NCBI GenBank assembly: GCA_052388455.1 | Contig: JBQTIA010000107.1 | Location: 1 to 51,993 of the forward strand | Reading direction: 5' to 3' | Length of the DNA: 51,993 nt | Source of the DNA: CAZSNH01 sp052388455 | GTDB taxonomy: Bacteria > Pseudomonadota > Alphaproteobacteria > Rhizobiales > Hyphomicrobiaceae | In this document: positions 39,463 through 51,685 of the stretch, one piece after another | How the letters are laid out: each line of letters starts with the position of its first letter | Position numbering within the stretch: position 1 is the first letter of the stretch | Program-made: the position numbers and the translations under genes | Notes under the pieces: generated by a model | Seen by the model: only the letters and a program-made list of their open reading frames with translations | What the model was told of the DNA's origin: nothing | The model's database searches: none

Positions 39463-40592
39463 CCCCGATCAACCTGAAGGACCGGACTCCGGGGCCCTCG
39501 CGGCGTCCCGTCGAGCACGACATTCTGCTGGCTGCACTGCCCCATCCGATCCTCGTAGTCGCCGAGGAAAACCGCATCATCTACGCGAACGCCTCCGCCG
39601 AGTTCTTCCTGTCGACAAGTTCCGGCGTGCTGAAACGGTTGCGGCTCGATGATGTTGTGGCGTTCGGGTGCCCGCTGCTCGCGCTGCTCCAGCAGGTGCG
39701 CGAGACGGGCGCCACCGTCAACGAGTACGGCGTCGAAATGGCGTCGCCGAAATTCCAGCAGCCGAAGCTGGTCGACGTCTATGGTGGCCCACTTCCCGAG
39801 CAGCCGGGCCTCATCGTGCTCATGCTCCAGCAGCGGACCATGGCGCAGATGATCGAGCGCCAGTTCACGCACCGCGCCGCTGCGCGCAGCGTCTCCGGCA
39901 TGGCGTCCGTGCTCGCGCACGAGATCAAGAACCCGCTGTCGGGCATCCGCGGCGCCGCGCAGTTGCTGGAACCGGGCCTTTCGGATGCCGACCGCGCACT
40001 GACGCAGCTCATCTGCTCCGAGACGGACCGTATCCGCAATCTCGTCGATCGCATGGAGGTGTTCGGCGACGAGCGTCCCCTGCCGCGCGAGCCGATCAAT
40101 ATCCACGATGTTCTCAATCACGTGCGTCGGCTGTCGGAGTCGGGCTTCGGTCGCGGCATCCGCTATGTTGAGGACTACGATCCCTCGCTGCCGCCGGTGG
40201 CGGGCAATCGTGACAAGCTGGTGCAGGCGTTTCTCAATCTCGTGAAGAACGCCGCCGAGGCGATCGGCGAGATCGACGAGCCGGGCCGCATCGTGCTGCA
40301 GACGGGATTTCGTCCCGGCGTTCGGCTGGCCGTGCCGGGTTCGCCCTCCCGCATCAGCCTGCCGCTGATGATCCAGGTCGAGGACAACGGCGGCGGCATT
40401 CCCGATCACCTGAAGCCGCATCTCTTCGATCCGTTCGTCACCACCAAGCGTACCGGCTCGGGGCTTGGTCTCGCACTCGTCGCCAAGATCATCGGCGACC
40501 ACGGCGGCATCATCGAATGTGACAGCGAGCCGAAACGCACGACGTTCCGCGTTCTCCTGCCCGTGCATCAAAGTCAGACTTCCGTCGGTTGA
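39459..40592 (+). CDS. ntrB: Nitrogen regulation sensor kinase NtrB (GlnL)
   Basis: A 377-residue soluble histidine kinase/phosphatase that controls NtrC in response to nitrogen status through the PII protein. It has a PAS-like domain (about 25-125, ALPHPILVVAEENRIIYANASAEFFL), the H box LAHEIKNPLSGIRGAAQLL near residue 150, the N box NLVKNAAEAIGEI, and G boxes EDNGGGIPD and TKRTGSGLGLALVAKI. The start overlaps the dusB stop by four bases, which implies translational coupling. No membrane segment is present, as expected. Confidence 0.95.
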   Translation: MTPINLKDRTPGPSRRPVEHDILLAALPHPILVVAEENRIIYANASAEFFLSTSSGVLKRLRLDDVVAFGCPLLALLQQVRETGATVNEYGVEMASPKFQQPKLVDVYGGPLPEQPGLIVLMLQQRTMAQMIERQFTHRAAARSVSGMASVLAHEIKNPLSGIRGAAQLLEPGLSDADRALTQLICSETDRIRNLVDRMEVFGDERPLPREPINIHDVLNHVRRLSESGFGRGIRYVEDYDPSLPPVAGNRDKLVQAFLNLVKNAAEAIGEIDEPGRIVLQTGFRPGVRLAVPGSPSRISLPLMIQVEDNGGGIPDHLKPHLFDPFVTTKRTGSGLGLALVAKIIGDHGGIIECDSEPKRTTFRVLLPVHQSQTSVG

Positions 40593-40624
40593 ACACCCGT
40601 TGAACGAGGAGCCAGTCACCGGCC

Positions 40625-42067
<1,443 letters not shown>

Positions 42068-42139
42068 CAGCGACCACCCGATGAACGACAGATCCGCGGA
42101 TCGGCCTGTCGATCACGTTCGGCAACCGTCGTCCGGCAC

Positions 42140-42239
42140 GTCACAGCGCGGAAATTCCGTCACAGTTGATTGCAGCCATTTAGACCGCAGAAATGTCACA
42201 GTTGCTCCCTAGCTGTGATTTCTCTGCGTCATGTCACAT
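42140..42239. promoter_or_regulatory. Cluster of GTCACA motifs upstream of ntrY
   Basis: GTCACAG occurs at 42140, 42159 and 42195, GTCACAT at 42233, and the inverted CTGTGAT at 42213. Two of the direct copies read GTCACAGTTG. Between 42187 and 42227 the sequence forms an imperfect hairpin, GCAGAAATGTCACAG pairing with CTGTGATTTCTCTGC. The cluster lies in the 298-base gap between ntrC and the chosen ntrY start, where the ntrYX promoter is expected, so it may be a regulator-binding region. Confidence 0.5.
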
Positions 42240-42365
42240 CGGAACAGTGTCGACCGGGCAACATTTGGGCCCGTTTTGCGACGCACTCGCGACCCGGCGC
42301 AGGGTCTCGCTCCTCCAAGCCGAATGGGGCGGGACGCCCCTGTTCGACCTGCAACCCGGGATGTC

Positions 42366-44684
42366 ATGAGCCTCGTCAGCATCAGACCCGATCGTCCGCA
42401 GGGCGCCGAGGAGGCGAGCGCCCCGCTGCTCGATCCGACCGACCGGGCGTTCTGGACCGGCCTGGTCGTCGTCGTACTGGCCGTCGTCTCGGCCTTCATC
42501 ACCTATCTCATCCTGACCGGGCTGACGCCGATCGCTCCGCGCAACGAGGTCGTGCTGACGGCGCTGTTCGTCAACGTCGTGCTCATCGTCGCCATGATCG
42601 GGGTAATCGCATGGCAACTCGTCGGGCTGCTGCGGGCCTGGCGCGACAAGCTGCCCGGCGCCCGGCTGCACGTCCGCATCGTGCTGCTGTTCTCGCTGAT
42701 CGCCGCGCTTCCGGCGATCCTGCTGGCGGTCGCCGCTACCACGACGTTTTCCCGTTCGCTCGACGGCTGGTTCTCGTCCCGGGCGCGGGCCATCATCCAG
42801 AACTCGCTCGATGTGGCGCAGGCCTATCTCGACGAGCATGGTCAGGTCATCCGCACCGACATCGACAATATGGCGCGCGACATCGACGCCGCGGCCGAGG
42901 AAGGGCGCAATAACCCGGAAGAGCTGCAGCGGATGCTGATGGCCCAGGCCGGCCTGCGCGATCTCCCGTCGGCCTACATCATCGACGTCAAGGGCAATGT
43001 GGTGCGCACGGCCGCCGAAAGCGCCAGCATGCCTTACCTGCCCCCCCCGCTGCCGGCCGTCTCGCAGGCGGAAGGCGGTCAGGTCGCTCTGATCGCGCAG
43101 AAGGAGCACTCGCGCATTGCGGCCATCACCAAGCTGACGCGATTTCCCGGCGAATATCTCTACGTCGCACGAGCAGTGAGCGCCAAGGTGATGGGGCACC
43201 TGCGCTCGACCGAGCAGAACGTCGACGAATATCAGCGGCTGAGACGCGCCCGCGGCGGGCTCGTTCTCGCGCACGGCTTGATGTACACGATGATTTCGAT
43301 GACGGCGCTTCTGGCCGCCATCTGGATCGGCATGTGGTTCGCGGGCCGCTTCGTCGCTCCCATCCGGCGCCTGATCTTCGCCGCCCAGCAGGTGTCGAAG
43401 GGCGATCTCCTCGTCGAGCTGCCGGAGAAGCGCGGCGAGGGTGATCTCAGGCGCCTGTCGCACACCTTCAACAACATGACGCGCGAGCTGAAGCATCAGC
43501 GCGATGCTCTGGTGACGGCCAACGAGCAGCTCATCGACCGCCGCCGGTTCATGGAGGCGGTGCTGTCCGGAGTCTCGGCCGGCGTCATCGGCCTCGACAG
43601 CCAGGGCCGCATCACGCTGCTCTCCCGCTCAGCGGAACAGCTGCTCGGGATCAGCGAGTCCGACATCGTCGGCAAGCGCCTCGGCGAGGCGCTGCCGGTG
43701 TTCGCGCCACTGCTCACCAGCGGTGAGGACGGGCTGCGCAAGCCGCGCGCCCAGCGCGAGATCACGGTCACCGTCGGCGGCGAGGAGCGCTCGTTCGCGG
43801 TGCGCATCACCCGTGAGCAGGCCGGCCCCGGCGACGTCGGCTCGGTCGTCACTTTCGACGACGTGACGGAACTCGTCTCTGCCCAGCGCACTTCGGCCTG
43901 GGCCGACGTGGCGCGCCGCATCGCCCACGAGATCAAAAATCCGCTGACCCCCATCATCCTCTCGGCCGAGCGGCTGCGGCGCAAGTACGGGAAAGTGATC
44001 ACCGGTCCGGATCGCGAAACATTCGACAAGCTGACTGCGACCATCGAACGGCAGGCCGGCGACATCAAAACCATGGTCGACGAGTTTGCCTCGTTCGCCC
44101 GCGTGCCCAAACCCGTCATCGAGGCGGGCGATCTGCGCGAGGCGGTGATGGAGCCCGTGGTGCTGTTCCGCGAAGGGCACCCGCAGGTGACCTACAGCTT
44201 GATCATGCCGGAAGGTGCCGTGGCAGCCGCCTTCGACCGCCGGCTGATCACGCAGGCGGTCACCAATCTGGTGAAGAACGCCACCGAGGCCGTCGAAGCG
44301 AGGGGAGAAGGACCGTCGAAGGGCTGGCGCCCGAAGGTCGTCGTCGCCCTGCGACCCGCCGAGCACGAGATCGCGATCGAAGTCATCGACAACGGCGTCG
44401 GCCTCCCCAAGCAGAATCGCGCGCGCCTGCTCGAGCCCTATGTCACGACCAAGGGCCACAAGGGCACCGGGCTCGGGCTCGCCATCGTGCAGAAGATCAC
44501 CGAGCAGCACGGCGGCACGCTGACCCTCGAGGATGCGCCGGCACTGCCGGACGGCGGCAACGGCGGAACCAGTGGTGCGCTGGTTCGGATCACACTCCAG
44601 AGAAAACCAGTCACCGCCGCGCCGGCGGCGGAAAACACGCAATCTGAAGCGAGCGGGGCCGAAAGCGCCGCCCGGCCTGCCTAA
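42366..44684 (+). CDS. ntrY: Nitrogen regulation sensor kinase NtrY
   Basis: A 772-residue membrane histidine kinase, partner of NtrX. There are three clustered membrane segments near the N-terminus (about 28-50, 62-85 and 98-120), a periplasmic sensor region (about 125-305), another membrane segment with HAMP (about 310-400, AGRFVAPIRRLIFAAQQVSKGDL), and a PAS domain (about 425-530). The kinase core has the H box RRIAHEIKNPLTPIILSAERL, NLVKNATEAVE, DNGVGLP and GHKGTGLGLAIVQKI. The start at 42366 (MSLVSIRPDRP) is chosen because the longer frame from 42231 overlaps the GTCACA motifs. Only 32 bases separate it from ntrX. Confidence 0.94.
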   Translation: MSLVSIRPDRPQGAEEASAPLLDPTDRAFWTGLVVVVLAVVSAFITYLILTGLTPIAPRNEVVLTALFVNVVLIVAMIGVIAWQLVGLLRAWRDKLPGARLHVRIVLLFSLIAALPAILLAVAATTTFSRSLDGWFSSRARAIIQNSLDVAQAYLDEHGQVIRTDIDNMARDIDAAAEEGRNNPEELQRMLMAQAGLRDLPSAYIIDVKGNVVRTAAESASMPYLPPPLPAVSQAEGGQVALIAQKEHSRIAAITKLTRFPGEYLYVARAVSAKVMGHLRSTEQNVDEYQRLRRARGGLVLAHGLMYTMISMTALLAAIWIGMWFAGRFVAPIRRLIFAAQQVSKGDLLVELPEKRGEGDLRRLSHTFNNMTRELKHQRDALVTANEQLIDRRRFMEAVLSGVSAGVIGLDSQGRITLLSRSAEQLLGISESDIVGKRLGEALPVFAPLLTSGEDGLRKPRAQREITVTVGGEERSFAVRITREQAGPGDVGSVVTFDDVTELVSAQRTSAWADVARRIAHEIKNPLTPIILSAERLRRKYGKVITGPDRETFDKLTATIERQAGDIKTMVDEFASFARVPKPVIEAGDLREAVMEPVVLFREGHPQVTYSLIMPEGAVAAAFDRRLITQAVTNLVKNATEAVEARGEGPSKGWRPKVVVALRPAEHEIAIEVIDNGVGLPKQNRARLLEPYVTTKGHKGTGLGLAIVQKITEQHGGTLTLEDAPALPDGGNGGTSGALVRITLQRKPVTAAPAAENTQSEASGAESAARPA

Positions 44685-44716
44685 GTGACAACGAGAGACG
44701 AGCAAGGGAGCAACCG

Positions 44717-46114
44717 ATGCCTGCCGATATTCTGGTCGTCGACGACGAAGCCGACATCCGCGAGCTGATTGCCGGGATCCTGGAAGACGAGGGCCACACC
44801 AGCCGCCTCGCCCGCGACAGCGACGAGGCCTTGCGTGCCATCGAGCTGCGCCGGCCGCATCTCGTGATCCTCGACATCTGGCTGCAGGGCAGCCGGCTCG
44901 ACGGGCTCGAAGTGCTCTCGGCCATCAAGCGGACCTATCCCGATCTCCCCGTGGTCATCATCTCCGGCCACGGCAACATCGAGACCGCCGTCACGGCCAT
45001 CAAGCGCGGGGCCTACGACTACATCGAGAAGCCGTTCAAGGCTGACCGGCTGATCCTGGTGACGCTTCGCGCGCTCGAAGCCTCGCAACTGAAGCGCGAG
45101 GTCAAGACGCTGAAGGAGCGCTCGACGATTTCGGCCGAGATGGTCGGCAAATCGGCGGCCATCAATCAGCTGCGCAGCCAGATCGACAAGCTGGCGCCGA
45201 CCCGCAGCCGCATCCTGATCCGCGGCTCGTCCGGCACCGGCAAGGAGTTGGCGGCGCGCGCGGTGCATCTGAAGTCGCAGCGTGCGGACGGTCCGTTCGT
45301 GGTGCTTAACGCGGCGGCCATGGCGCCGGACCGGGTAGAGGAGGAGCTGTTCGGCACCGAGGACCGTTCCGGAGGTCCGCGCAAGGTCGGCGCGCTCGAG
45401 GAATCGCATACCGGGACGCTTTACATCGACGAGGTGGCGGACATGCCGATCGAGACGCAGGGAAAGGTTCTGCGCGTCCTCGTCGAGCAGAAGTTCCTGC
45501 GCATCGGCGGCAATCAGAAGGTAGCGGTCGACGTGCGCATCATCTCGTCGACGAGCCGAGACCTGGAGCGCGACATGGCCGAGGGGCGCTTCCGCGAGGA
45601 CCTCTACCACCGGCTGAACGTCGTGCCGCTGCGCGTTCCGGGCCTCGCCGAGCGTCGCGAAGACATTCCCGAGCTGGTCGTCTACTTCGTCCAGCAGCTC
45701 GCGCAGGCCTCCGGACTCGCCCCGCGCAAGATCGGCGAGGACGCCATGGCCGTGCTGCAGGCGCACGACTGGACCGGCAACGTGCGGGAACTGCGCAACA
45801 ACGTGGAACGGCTGATGATTCTCGCCGGCGGCGATCCCGATGCCGTCGTCACCGCCGACATGCTGCCCCAGGAGATCGGTTCCAACGTGCCGCTTCCCGT
45901 CAACGGGGGGGCCGAGCACCTGATGTCCATGCCGCTGCGGGAGGCGCGCGAAATCTTCGAACGCGAATATCTGCTGGCCCAGATCAACCGCTTCGGAGGC
46001 AACATCTCCCGCACCGCCGAGTTCGTCGGCATGGAGCGCTCGGCTCTGCACCGCAAGCTGCGTGCGCTCGGCGTCTCCTCCGAGCAGCGTGCGCCCGAGA
46101 TACGGCAGGTCTGA
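44717..46114 (+). CDS. ntrX: Nitrogen regulation response regulator NtrX
   Basis: A 465-residue NtrC-family regulator paired with NtrY. The receiver domain (about 1-120) has the acceptor Asp in LVILDIWLQGSRLDGLEV. The AAA+ domain (about 140-365) has Walker A RGSSGTGKEL, Walker B GTLYIDEVADM and the DLYHRLNVVPLRVPGLAERREDI block. A Fis-type helix-turn-helix closes the protein (GNISRTAEFVGMERSALHRKLRAL). The place where NtrC has GAFTGA reads EELFGTEDRSGGPRKVGALEE, so the sigma-54 contact loop is missing. It starts at 44717 with AAGGGAG upstream. Confidence 0.95.
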   Translation: MPADILVVDDEADIRELIAGILEDEGHTSRLARDSDEALRAIELRRPHLVILDIWLQGSRLDGLEVLSAIKRTYPDLPVVIISGHGNIETAVTAIKRGAYDYIEKPFKADRLILVTLRALEASQLKREVKTLKERSTISAEMVGKSAAINQLRSQIDKLAPTRSRILIRGSSGTGKELAARAVHLKSQRADGPFVVLNAAAMAPDRVEEELFGTEDRSGGPRKVGALEESHTGTLYIDEVADMPIETQGKVLRVLVEQKFLRIGGNQKVAVDVRIISSTSRDLERDMAEGRFREDLYHRLNVVPLRVPGLAERREDIPELVVYFVQQLAQASGLAPRKIGEDAMAVLQAHDWTGNVRELRNNVERLMILAGGDPDAVVTADMLPQEIGSNVPLPVNGGAEHLMSMPLREAREIFEREYLLAQINRFGGNISRTAEFVGMERSALHRKLRALGVSSEQRAPEIRQV

Positions 46115-46140
46115 CCCACCCCCGGCGTGCAATCAGACCT
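46107..46140 (+). terminator. Possible hairpin at the end of ntrX
   Basis: AGGTCTGA, which includes the ntrX stop codon, pairs perfectly with TCAGACCT after an 18-base loop. No immediate T-run follows, so it may be an mRNA 3'-end stabiliser rather than a terminator; trkA begins 121 bases later on the same strand. Confidence 0.35.
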
Positions 46141-46260
46141 AAACCTGTTTGCGCTTCTACTCTACTGGCCGGCGCGCGATATGCTGGCGCGGGCAACGGA
46201 GAGACGGCGGCACTACAACTCGGGAACGTCTCGGTTTCCCGGCCGTCCGATAGGCTGATC

Positions 46261-47637
46261 ATGAAAGTCATCATCTGCGGCGCCGGACAAGTCGGGACCG
46301 GCATCGCCGAACGCCTCTCGGCCGAAGGCAACGACATTTCGATCATCGATGCCAGCGGCGAGCTGGTGCAGCGGGCGAATGATCTCCTAGAGGTCAGGGC
46401 GATCCACGGCAACGCGGCCCACCCGGATGTGATCGAGCGGGCTGGCGGGCGGGAAGCCGACATGCTGATCGCGGTGACGCTGCACGATGAAGTCAACATG
46501 GTCGCCTGCCAGGTCGCCCACACGCTGTTCGACATTCCGACCAAGATCGCCCGCGTGCGCGCGCAGACCTATCTCGCTCAGGAATGGTCCAGTCTCTTCG
46601 CCCGCGAAAACATGGCGATCGACACTGTCATCTCGCCGGAAGTGGAAGTGGCCAACATGGTGCTGCGTCGCTTGGAGACGCCCGGCGCTTTCGAGACGGT
46701 CAGCTTCGCCGACGAGCGTGTGACGCTGCTCGGCATCACCTGCGGGCCTGAATGTCCGCTGATCGACACCCCGCTGTCGCAGCTCGCGGAACTCTTCCCC
46801 GATCTTCCGGCGGTCGTGGTCGGCATCGTGCGCGGCGCCAAACTGTTCGTGCCGCACGGCCGCGACGACATCCGCCTGCACGACGACGTCTATGTAGTGG
46901 CACCGGCCGCTCAGGTGGAGCGCACGCTGCAGGTGTTCGGCCACGAGGAAACCCAGGCACGCCGCATCGTCATCGTCGGCGGTGGCAACATCGGCTACAT
47001 TCTTGCGCAGCGCATCGAACAGCGCGACCCCAACGCCCGCGTGAAAATCATCGAGCTGTCACGCGCCCGCGCGCAGGAGCTGGCGCAGAAGCTGCAACGG
47101 ACCGTGGTGCTGCACGGCTCGGGACTGTCGGAAGAGCTTCTGAGAGAGGCCGAGATCGCGGCCGCCGAGGTGCTGGTCGCGGTCACAAATGACGATCAGG
47201 CCAACCTGCTGACGGCCGCGCTCGCCAAGCAGCTCGGATGCCGGGCTAATCTCTGCCTGATCAATTCCGCCAACTATGCTGGCATGATCCGCTCGCTCGG
47301 CATCGACGCTCAAGTCAATCCAAGGGCCATCACCGTCTCGCGCGTGCTCCAGTTCGTACGCCGCGGACGCATCCGAGGTCTGCATTCGGTCAACAACGGC
47401 GCCGGCGAGGTGATCGAGGCGGAGGTGCTGGAAACCGCCGGCGTCATCGGCAAGCCGCTGCGCGAGCTGGGCCTCGGGGAGGGTGTGCGCTTCGGGGCAG
47501 TGCTGCGCGCCGGCAAGGTGATCATGCCGAACGGCGCGACCGAGCTGGAGCCGAAGGACCGCGCCGTGCTCTTCGCCCGCGCCGACCATGTTCGCGAGGT
47601 CGAGCAGCTCTTCCGCGTCAGTCCCGATTATTTCTAG
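46261..47637 (+). CDS. trkA: Trk potassium uptake regulatory protein TrkA
   Basis: A 458-residue cytoplasmic NAD-binding subunit that gates the Trk potassium channel. It has two RCK units. The first (about 1-225) starts MKVIICGAGQVGTGIAERLS and has a TrkA-C domain (about 140-220). The second starts RIVIVGGGNIGYILAQRIEQRD near residue 237 and ends with another TrkA-C domain (LETAGVIGKPLRELGLGEGVRFGAVLRAGKV). TrkA beside ntrYX is a standard alphaproteobacterial arrangement. Confidence 0.95.
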   Translation: MKVIICGAGQVGTGIAERLSAEGNDISIIDASGELVQRANDLLEVRAIHGNAAHPDVIERAGGREADMLIAVTLHDEVNMVACQVAHTLFDIPTKIARVRAQTYLAQEWSSLFARENMAIDTVISPEVEVANMVLRRLETPGAFETVSFADERVTLLGITCGPECPLIDTPLSQLAELFPDLPAVVVGIVRGAKLFVPHGRDDIRLHDDVYVVAPAAQVERTLQVFGHEETQARRIVIVGGGNIGYILAQRIEQRDPNARVKIIELSRARAQELAQKLQRTVVLHGSGLSEELLREAEIAAAEVLVAVTNDDQANLLTAALAKQLGCRANLCLINSANYAGMIRSLGIDAQVNPRAITVSRVLQFVRRGRIRGLHSVNNGAGEVIEAEVLETAGVIGKPLRELGLGEGVRFGAVLRAGKVIMPNGATELEPKDRAVLFARADHVREVEQLFRVSPDYF

Positions 47638-47672
47638 GCGTTCGTAGAGCCGAGTCGACCAGGGAAGCCTCG

Positions 47673-48536
47673 ATGAGCCGCATCGTCTACGTCAATGGCC
47701 GCTACCTGCCCTACGGCGCTGCGAATGTGCACGTCGAGGATCGCGGGTTCCAGTTCGCCGATTCCGTCTACGAGGTGATGGAGGTTTACGGCGGGCAGCT
47801 CGTCGACGCGCCGGCGCACCTCGACCGGCTCGAACGCTCGCTCGGCGAGCTCGCCATTCCGCATCCCATGCCGCGCGCCGCCCTGCTTGCGATCGTGCGT
47901 GAAACACTTGGCAGAAACCGCGTCGTCGACGGCACGGTCTATCTGCAGGTGACGCGCGGATCCGCTCCGCGAGATTTCTTCGTCCCGTCACCTGACTTGC
48001 GTCCGTCGCTGGTTTGCATCGCGCGGCCGACCGACCGCGCCAAGCTCGAGGCCCAGGCGGAGACAGGCATCGGCGTCGTCACGCTGCCCGATCCGCGCTG
48101 GAAGCGTTGCGACATCAAAACGGTGATGCTGCTGCCGGCGGTGCTGGCGAAGGATGTAGCGCGGCGGAGCGGCGCGCGGGAAGCCTGGTTCGTCGACGCG
48201 GCCGGTATGGTGACCGAAGGGGCGTCGAGCAACGCCTGGATCGTCGACCGCCACGGCCGCCTCGTCACCCGGCCGCTTGGACACGATATTCTGCCTGGCG
48301 TCACTCGCGGCACGCTGCGTGACACCGTGCGGCGTGCAGGATTCGAGCTCGAAGAGCGGCCGTTCTCGGTCACGGAAGCTATGGCGGCGGCGGAGGCCTT
48401 CAATACAGCGGCTTCCGCCACGGTCATGCCGGTCGTGCGCATCGACGGACGGGCGATCGGCGACGGCCGTCCGGGTGCGGTCGCGCTCCGCCTACGCCGG
48501 AGTTTCCATGCCAATGCACATTTGACTGGCATTTGA
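47673..48536 (+). CDS. D-amino-acid-type aminotransferase (class IV, PLP)
   Basis: A 287-residue PLP fold-type IV aminotransferase, most like D-alanine aminotransferase. It begins SRIVYVNGRYLPYGAANVHVEDRGFQFADSVYEVMEVYGG (read in adjoining parts). The PLP-binding Lys lies in RCDIKTVMLLPAVLAK, and the cofactor phosphate loop in MVTEGASSNAWIVD. D-amino acid and branched-chain aminotransferases share this fold, so substrate choice is inferred from the VHVEDRGFQFADSVYEV pattern and the trkA-hfq context. Start ATG at 47673. Confidence 0.87.
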   Translation: MSRIVYVNGRYLPYGAANVHVEDRGFQFADSVYEVMEVYGGQLVDAPAHLDRLERSLGELAIPHPMPRAALLAIVRETLGRNRVVDGTVYLQVTRGSAPRDFFVPSPDLRPSLVCIARPTDRAKLEAQAETGIGVVTLPDPRWKRCDIKTVMLLPAVLAKDVARRSGAREAWFVDAAGMVTEGASSNAWIVDRHGRLVTRPLGHDILPGVTRGTLRDTVRRAGFELEERPFSVTEAMAAAEAFNTAASATVMPVVRIDGRAIGDGRPGAVALRLRRSFHANAHLTGI

Positions 48537-48720
48537 AGTGCTTAACTTTTTTCAGGGTGCGCTCAATTGGCCATCCTTCCCTTCTTCTCAGGCCGACTAA
48601 AATGGATATTGTGGGGCGTAGGGCGATTCCGGCGTCTGAGAACTCGCTGCAATCTCGAAAGGACGGCCGGCGCCAAACCGAAATAGAAACGCGAAGCTCA
48701 ACAAAGAAGGCGGATCAACA

Positions 48721-48975
48721 ATGCCCGCAGAGCGAGCTCAAAACCTTCAGGATACCTTCCTGAACTACGTCAGGAAGCACAAGACGCCGCTCACCATCTT
48801 CCTCATCAACGGAGTGAAGTTGCAGGGCATCGTCACATGGTTCGATAATTTTTGCGTGCTGCTCAGGCGCGACGGTCACTCCCAGCTCGTGTACAAGCAT
48901 GCGATCTCGACCATCATGCCGGGAACGCCTGTCCATCTGATGGATTCCGAGCCCGGTGACGGCCAGTCAGGATAG
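48721..48975 (+). CDS. hfq: RNA chaperone Hfq
   Basis: An 84-residue Sm-like protein that forms hexamers and mediates pairing of small RNAs with mRNAs. The Sm1 motif is LTIFLINGVKLQGIVTWFDNFCVLLRRD (read in parts) and Sm2 is YKHAISTIMPGTPV. The N-terminus MPAERAQNLQDTFLNYVRKHK matches alphaproteobacterial Hfq. The short length, without a long C-terminal tail, is normal for the group. GAAGG lies upstream of the ATG. The reading frame continues in phase from its TAG stop into hflX. Confidence 0.97.
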   Translation: MPAERAQNLQDTFLNYVRKHKTPLTIFLINGVKLQGIVTWFDNFCVLLRRDGHSQLVYKHAISTIMPGTPVHLMDSEPGDGQSG

Positions 48976-49083
48976 CAGCTTCTGATCGAAGACCCGCAGT
49001 CCACCTCTGCCGATCCGATCGCCGGTTCGCCGGTCTCGGACGGGCGTCCCGGCAGGGACCGGCCGCAGCCGACTCGCGAGCGC

Positions 49084-50397
<1,314 letters not shown>

Positions 50398-50435
50398 ACT
50401 TCAGCCCTTCTACCAACTGTCTGGGACCTGCTGCC

Positions 50436-51677
50436 ATGCCGAGGAGCAGCAACTCATCCGCCATTCAATGCGTCATTGCCGGCGGTGGGCCGGCCGGGCT
50501 GATGCTCGGCTATCTGCTGGCAAGGGCCGGCGTGCGGGTGGTGGTGCTGGAGAAGCACGCCGATTTTCTGCGCGACTTCCGTGGCGACACCATTCATCCC
50601 TCGACGCTCGAAATCATGCACGAGCTGGGATTGTCAGAGCGCTTTCTTCGCCTCCCGCATCAGAAGGTCGAGCGGCTGGCCGGGCAGATCGGCGACACTC
50701 CGGTGATGATCGCCGATTTCCGTCATCTTCCCGTGCGCGAGAAGTACATCGCGATGATGCCGCAATGGGACTTCCTCAATTTTCTGGCGGAGGAGGGGCG
50801 CCGCTATCCCGGCTTCGATCTCCGGATGGAGAGCGAGGCGACGGGGCTCGTCGAGGAGAACGGCCGGGTCGTTGGAGTGGTCGTTGCGTCGGGTGAGGGT
50901 GTCTCGACGATCCGTGCCGATCTCGTCGTGGCGGCGGACGGGCGCGGCTCGATCCTGCGCGAAAAGGCCGGGCTCAGAATCGAGACTCTCGGCGCGCCCA
51001 TGGATGCGCTGTGGTTCAAGCTGCCCTGGAAGGCTGGAGATACCGAGCAGACCATGGGTCGCTTCGGCACGGGGCGCATCCTCGCCATGCTGTTCCGCGG
51101 CGATTATTGGCAGTGCGCGTACGTGATCCCCAAGGGCTCGCTGGACACTTTGAAAAGCCAAGGGCTCGACCCGTTCCGCGACGCTGTCGCCGCGGCGTCG
51201 GGGCTGGATCGCGCGCGGATGGAGACAATCGCGTCGTGGGAGGACGTCAAGCTGCTGACGGTCCGCGTCGACCGGCTCACGAAATGGTTCAGGCCAGGGT
51301 TTCTGTGCATTGGCGATGCCGCGCACGCGATGTCGCCGATCGGCGGCGTCGGCGTGAACCTCGCCGTGCAGGATGCCGTTGCGGCGGCGAATCTGCTTGC
51401 GAGGCCGCTCGTCGAAGGTCGGCTCGCCGTCTCCGACCTCGACGCCGTGCAGCGCCGCCGGTCATTTCCGACGCGCGTGACCCAGGCGATTCAAGTCGCC
51501 GCGCAGAACACCATCATCGGGCCGACGCTCGCCTCGACGGCCGTTCTGAAACCGTCGCGGGCCCTGAGACTGATGCAGCGGTTTCCGATTCTGCAGCGCA
51601 TCCCGGCCCGTGTCGTCGGCCTCGGCGTCCGCCGCGAGCACGTCGCGGAGTATATCCGGTCGGCCGCAGCGCAGTGA
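50436..51677 (+). CDS. FAD-dependent monooxygenase (PHBH/UbiH fold)
   Basis: A 413-residue flavoprotein hydroxylase. The first FAD motif is CVIAGGGPAGLMLGYLLARAG (about 11-31). The DG motif is LVVAADGRGSILREKAGL and the second FAD motif is FLCIGDAAHAMSPIGGVGVNLAVQDAVA. FRGDTIHPSTLEIMHELGL near residue 48 matches the aromatic hydroxylase group. The substrate cannot be told. It follows hflX by 38 bases and converges on mazG. Confidence 0.87.
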   Translation: MPRSSNSSAIQCVIAGGGPAGLMLGYLLARAGVRVVVLEKHADFLRDFRGDTIHPSTLEIMHELGLSERFLRLPHQKVERLAGQIGDTPVMIADFRHLPVREKYIAMMPQWDFLNFLAEEGRRYPGFDLRMESEATGLVEENGRVVGVVVASGEGVSTIRADLVVAADGRGSILREKAGLRIETLGAPMDALWFKLPWKAGDTEQTMGRFGTGRILAMLFRGDYWQCAYVIPKGSLDTLKSQGLDPFRDAVAAASGLDRARMETIASWEDVKLLTVRVDRLTKWFRPGFLCIGDAAHAMSPIGGVGVNLAVQDAVAAANLLARPLVEGRLAVSDLDAVQRRRSFPTRVTQAIQVAAQNTIIGPTLASTAVLKPSRALRLMQRFPILQRIPARVVGLGVRREHVAEYIRSAAAQ

Positions 51678-51685
51678 TGTCGTCC

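Noticed and set aside
42195..42219. CRP/FNR-type site upstream of ntrY
   Set aside because: The half sites are in the wrong order and too far apart (TCACA-N14-TGTGA instead of TGTGA-N6-TCACA).
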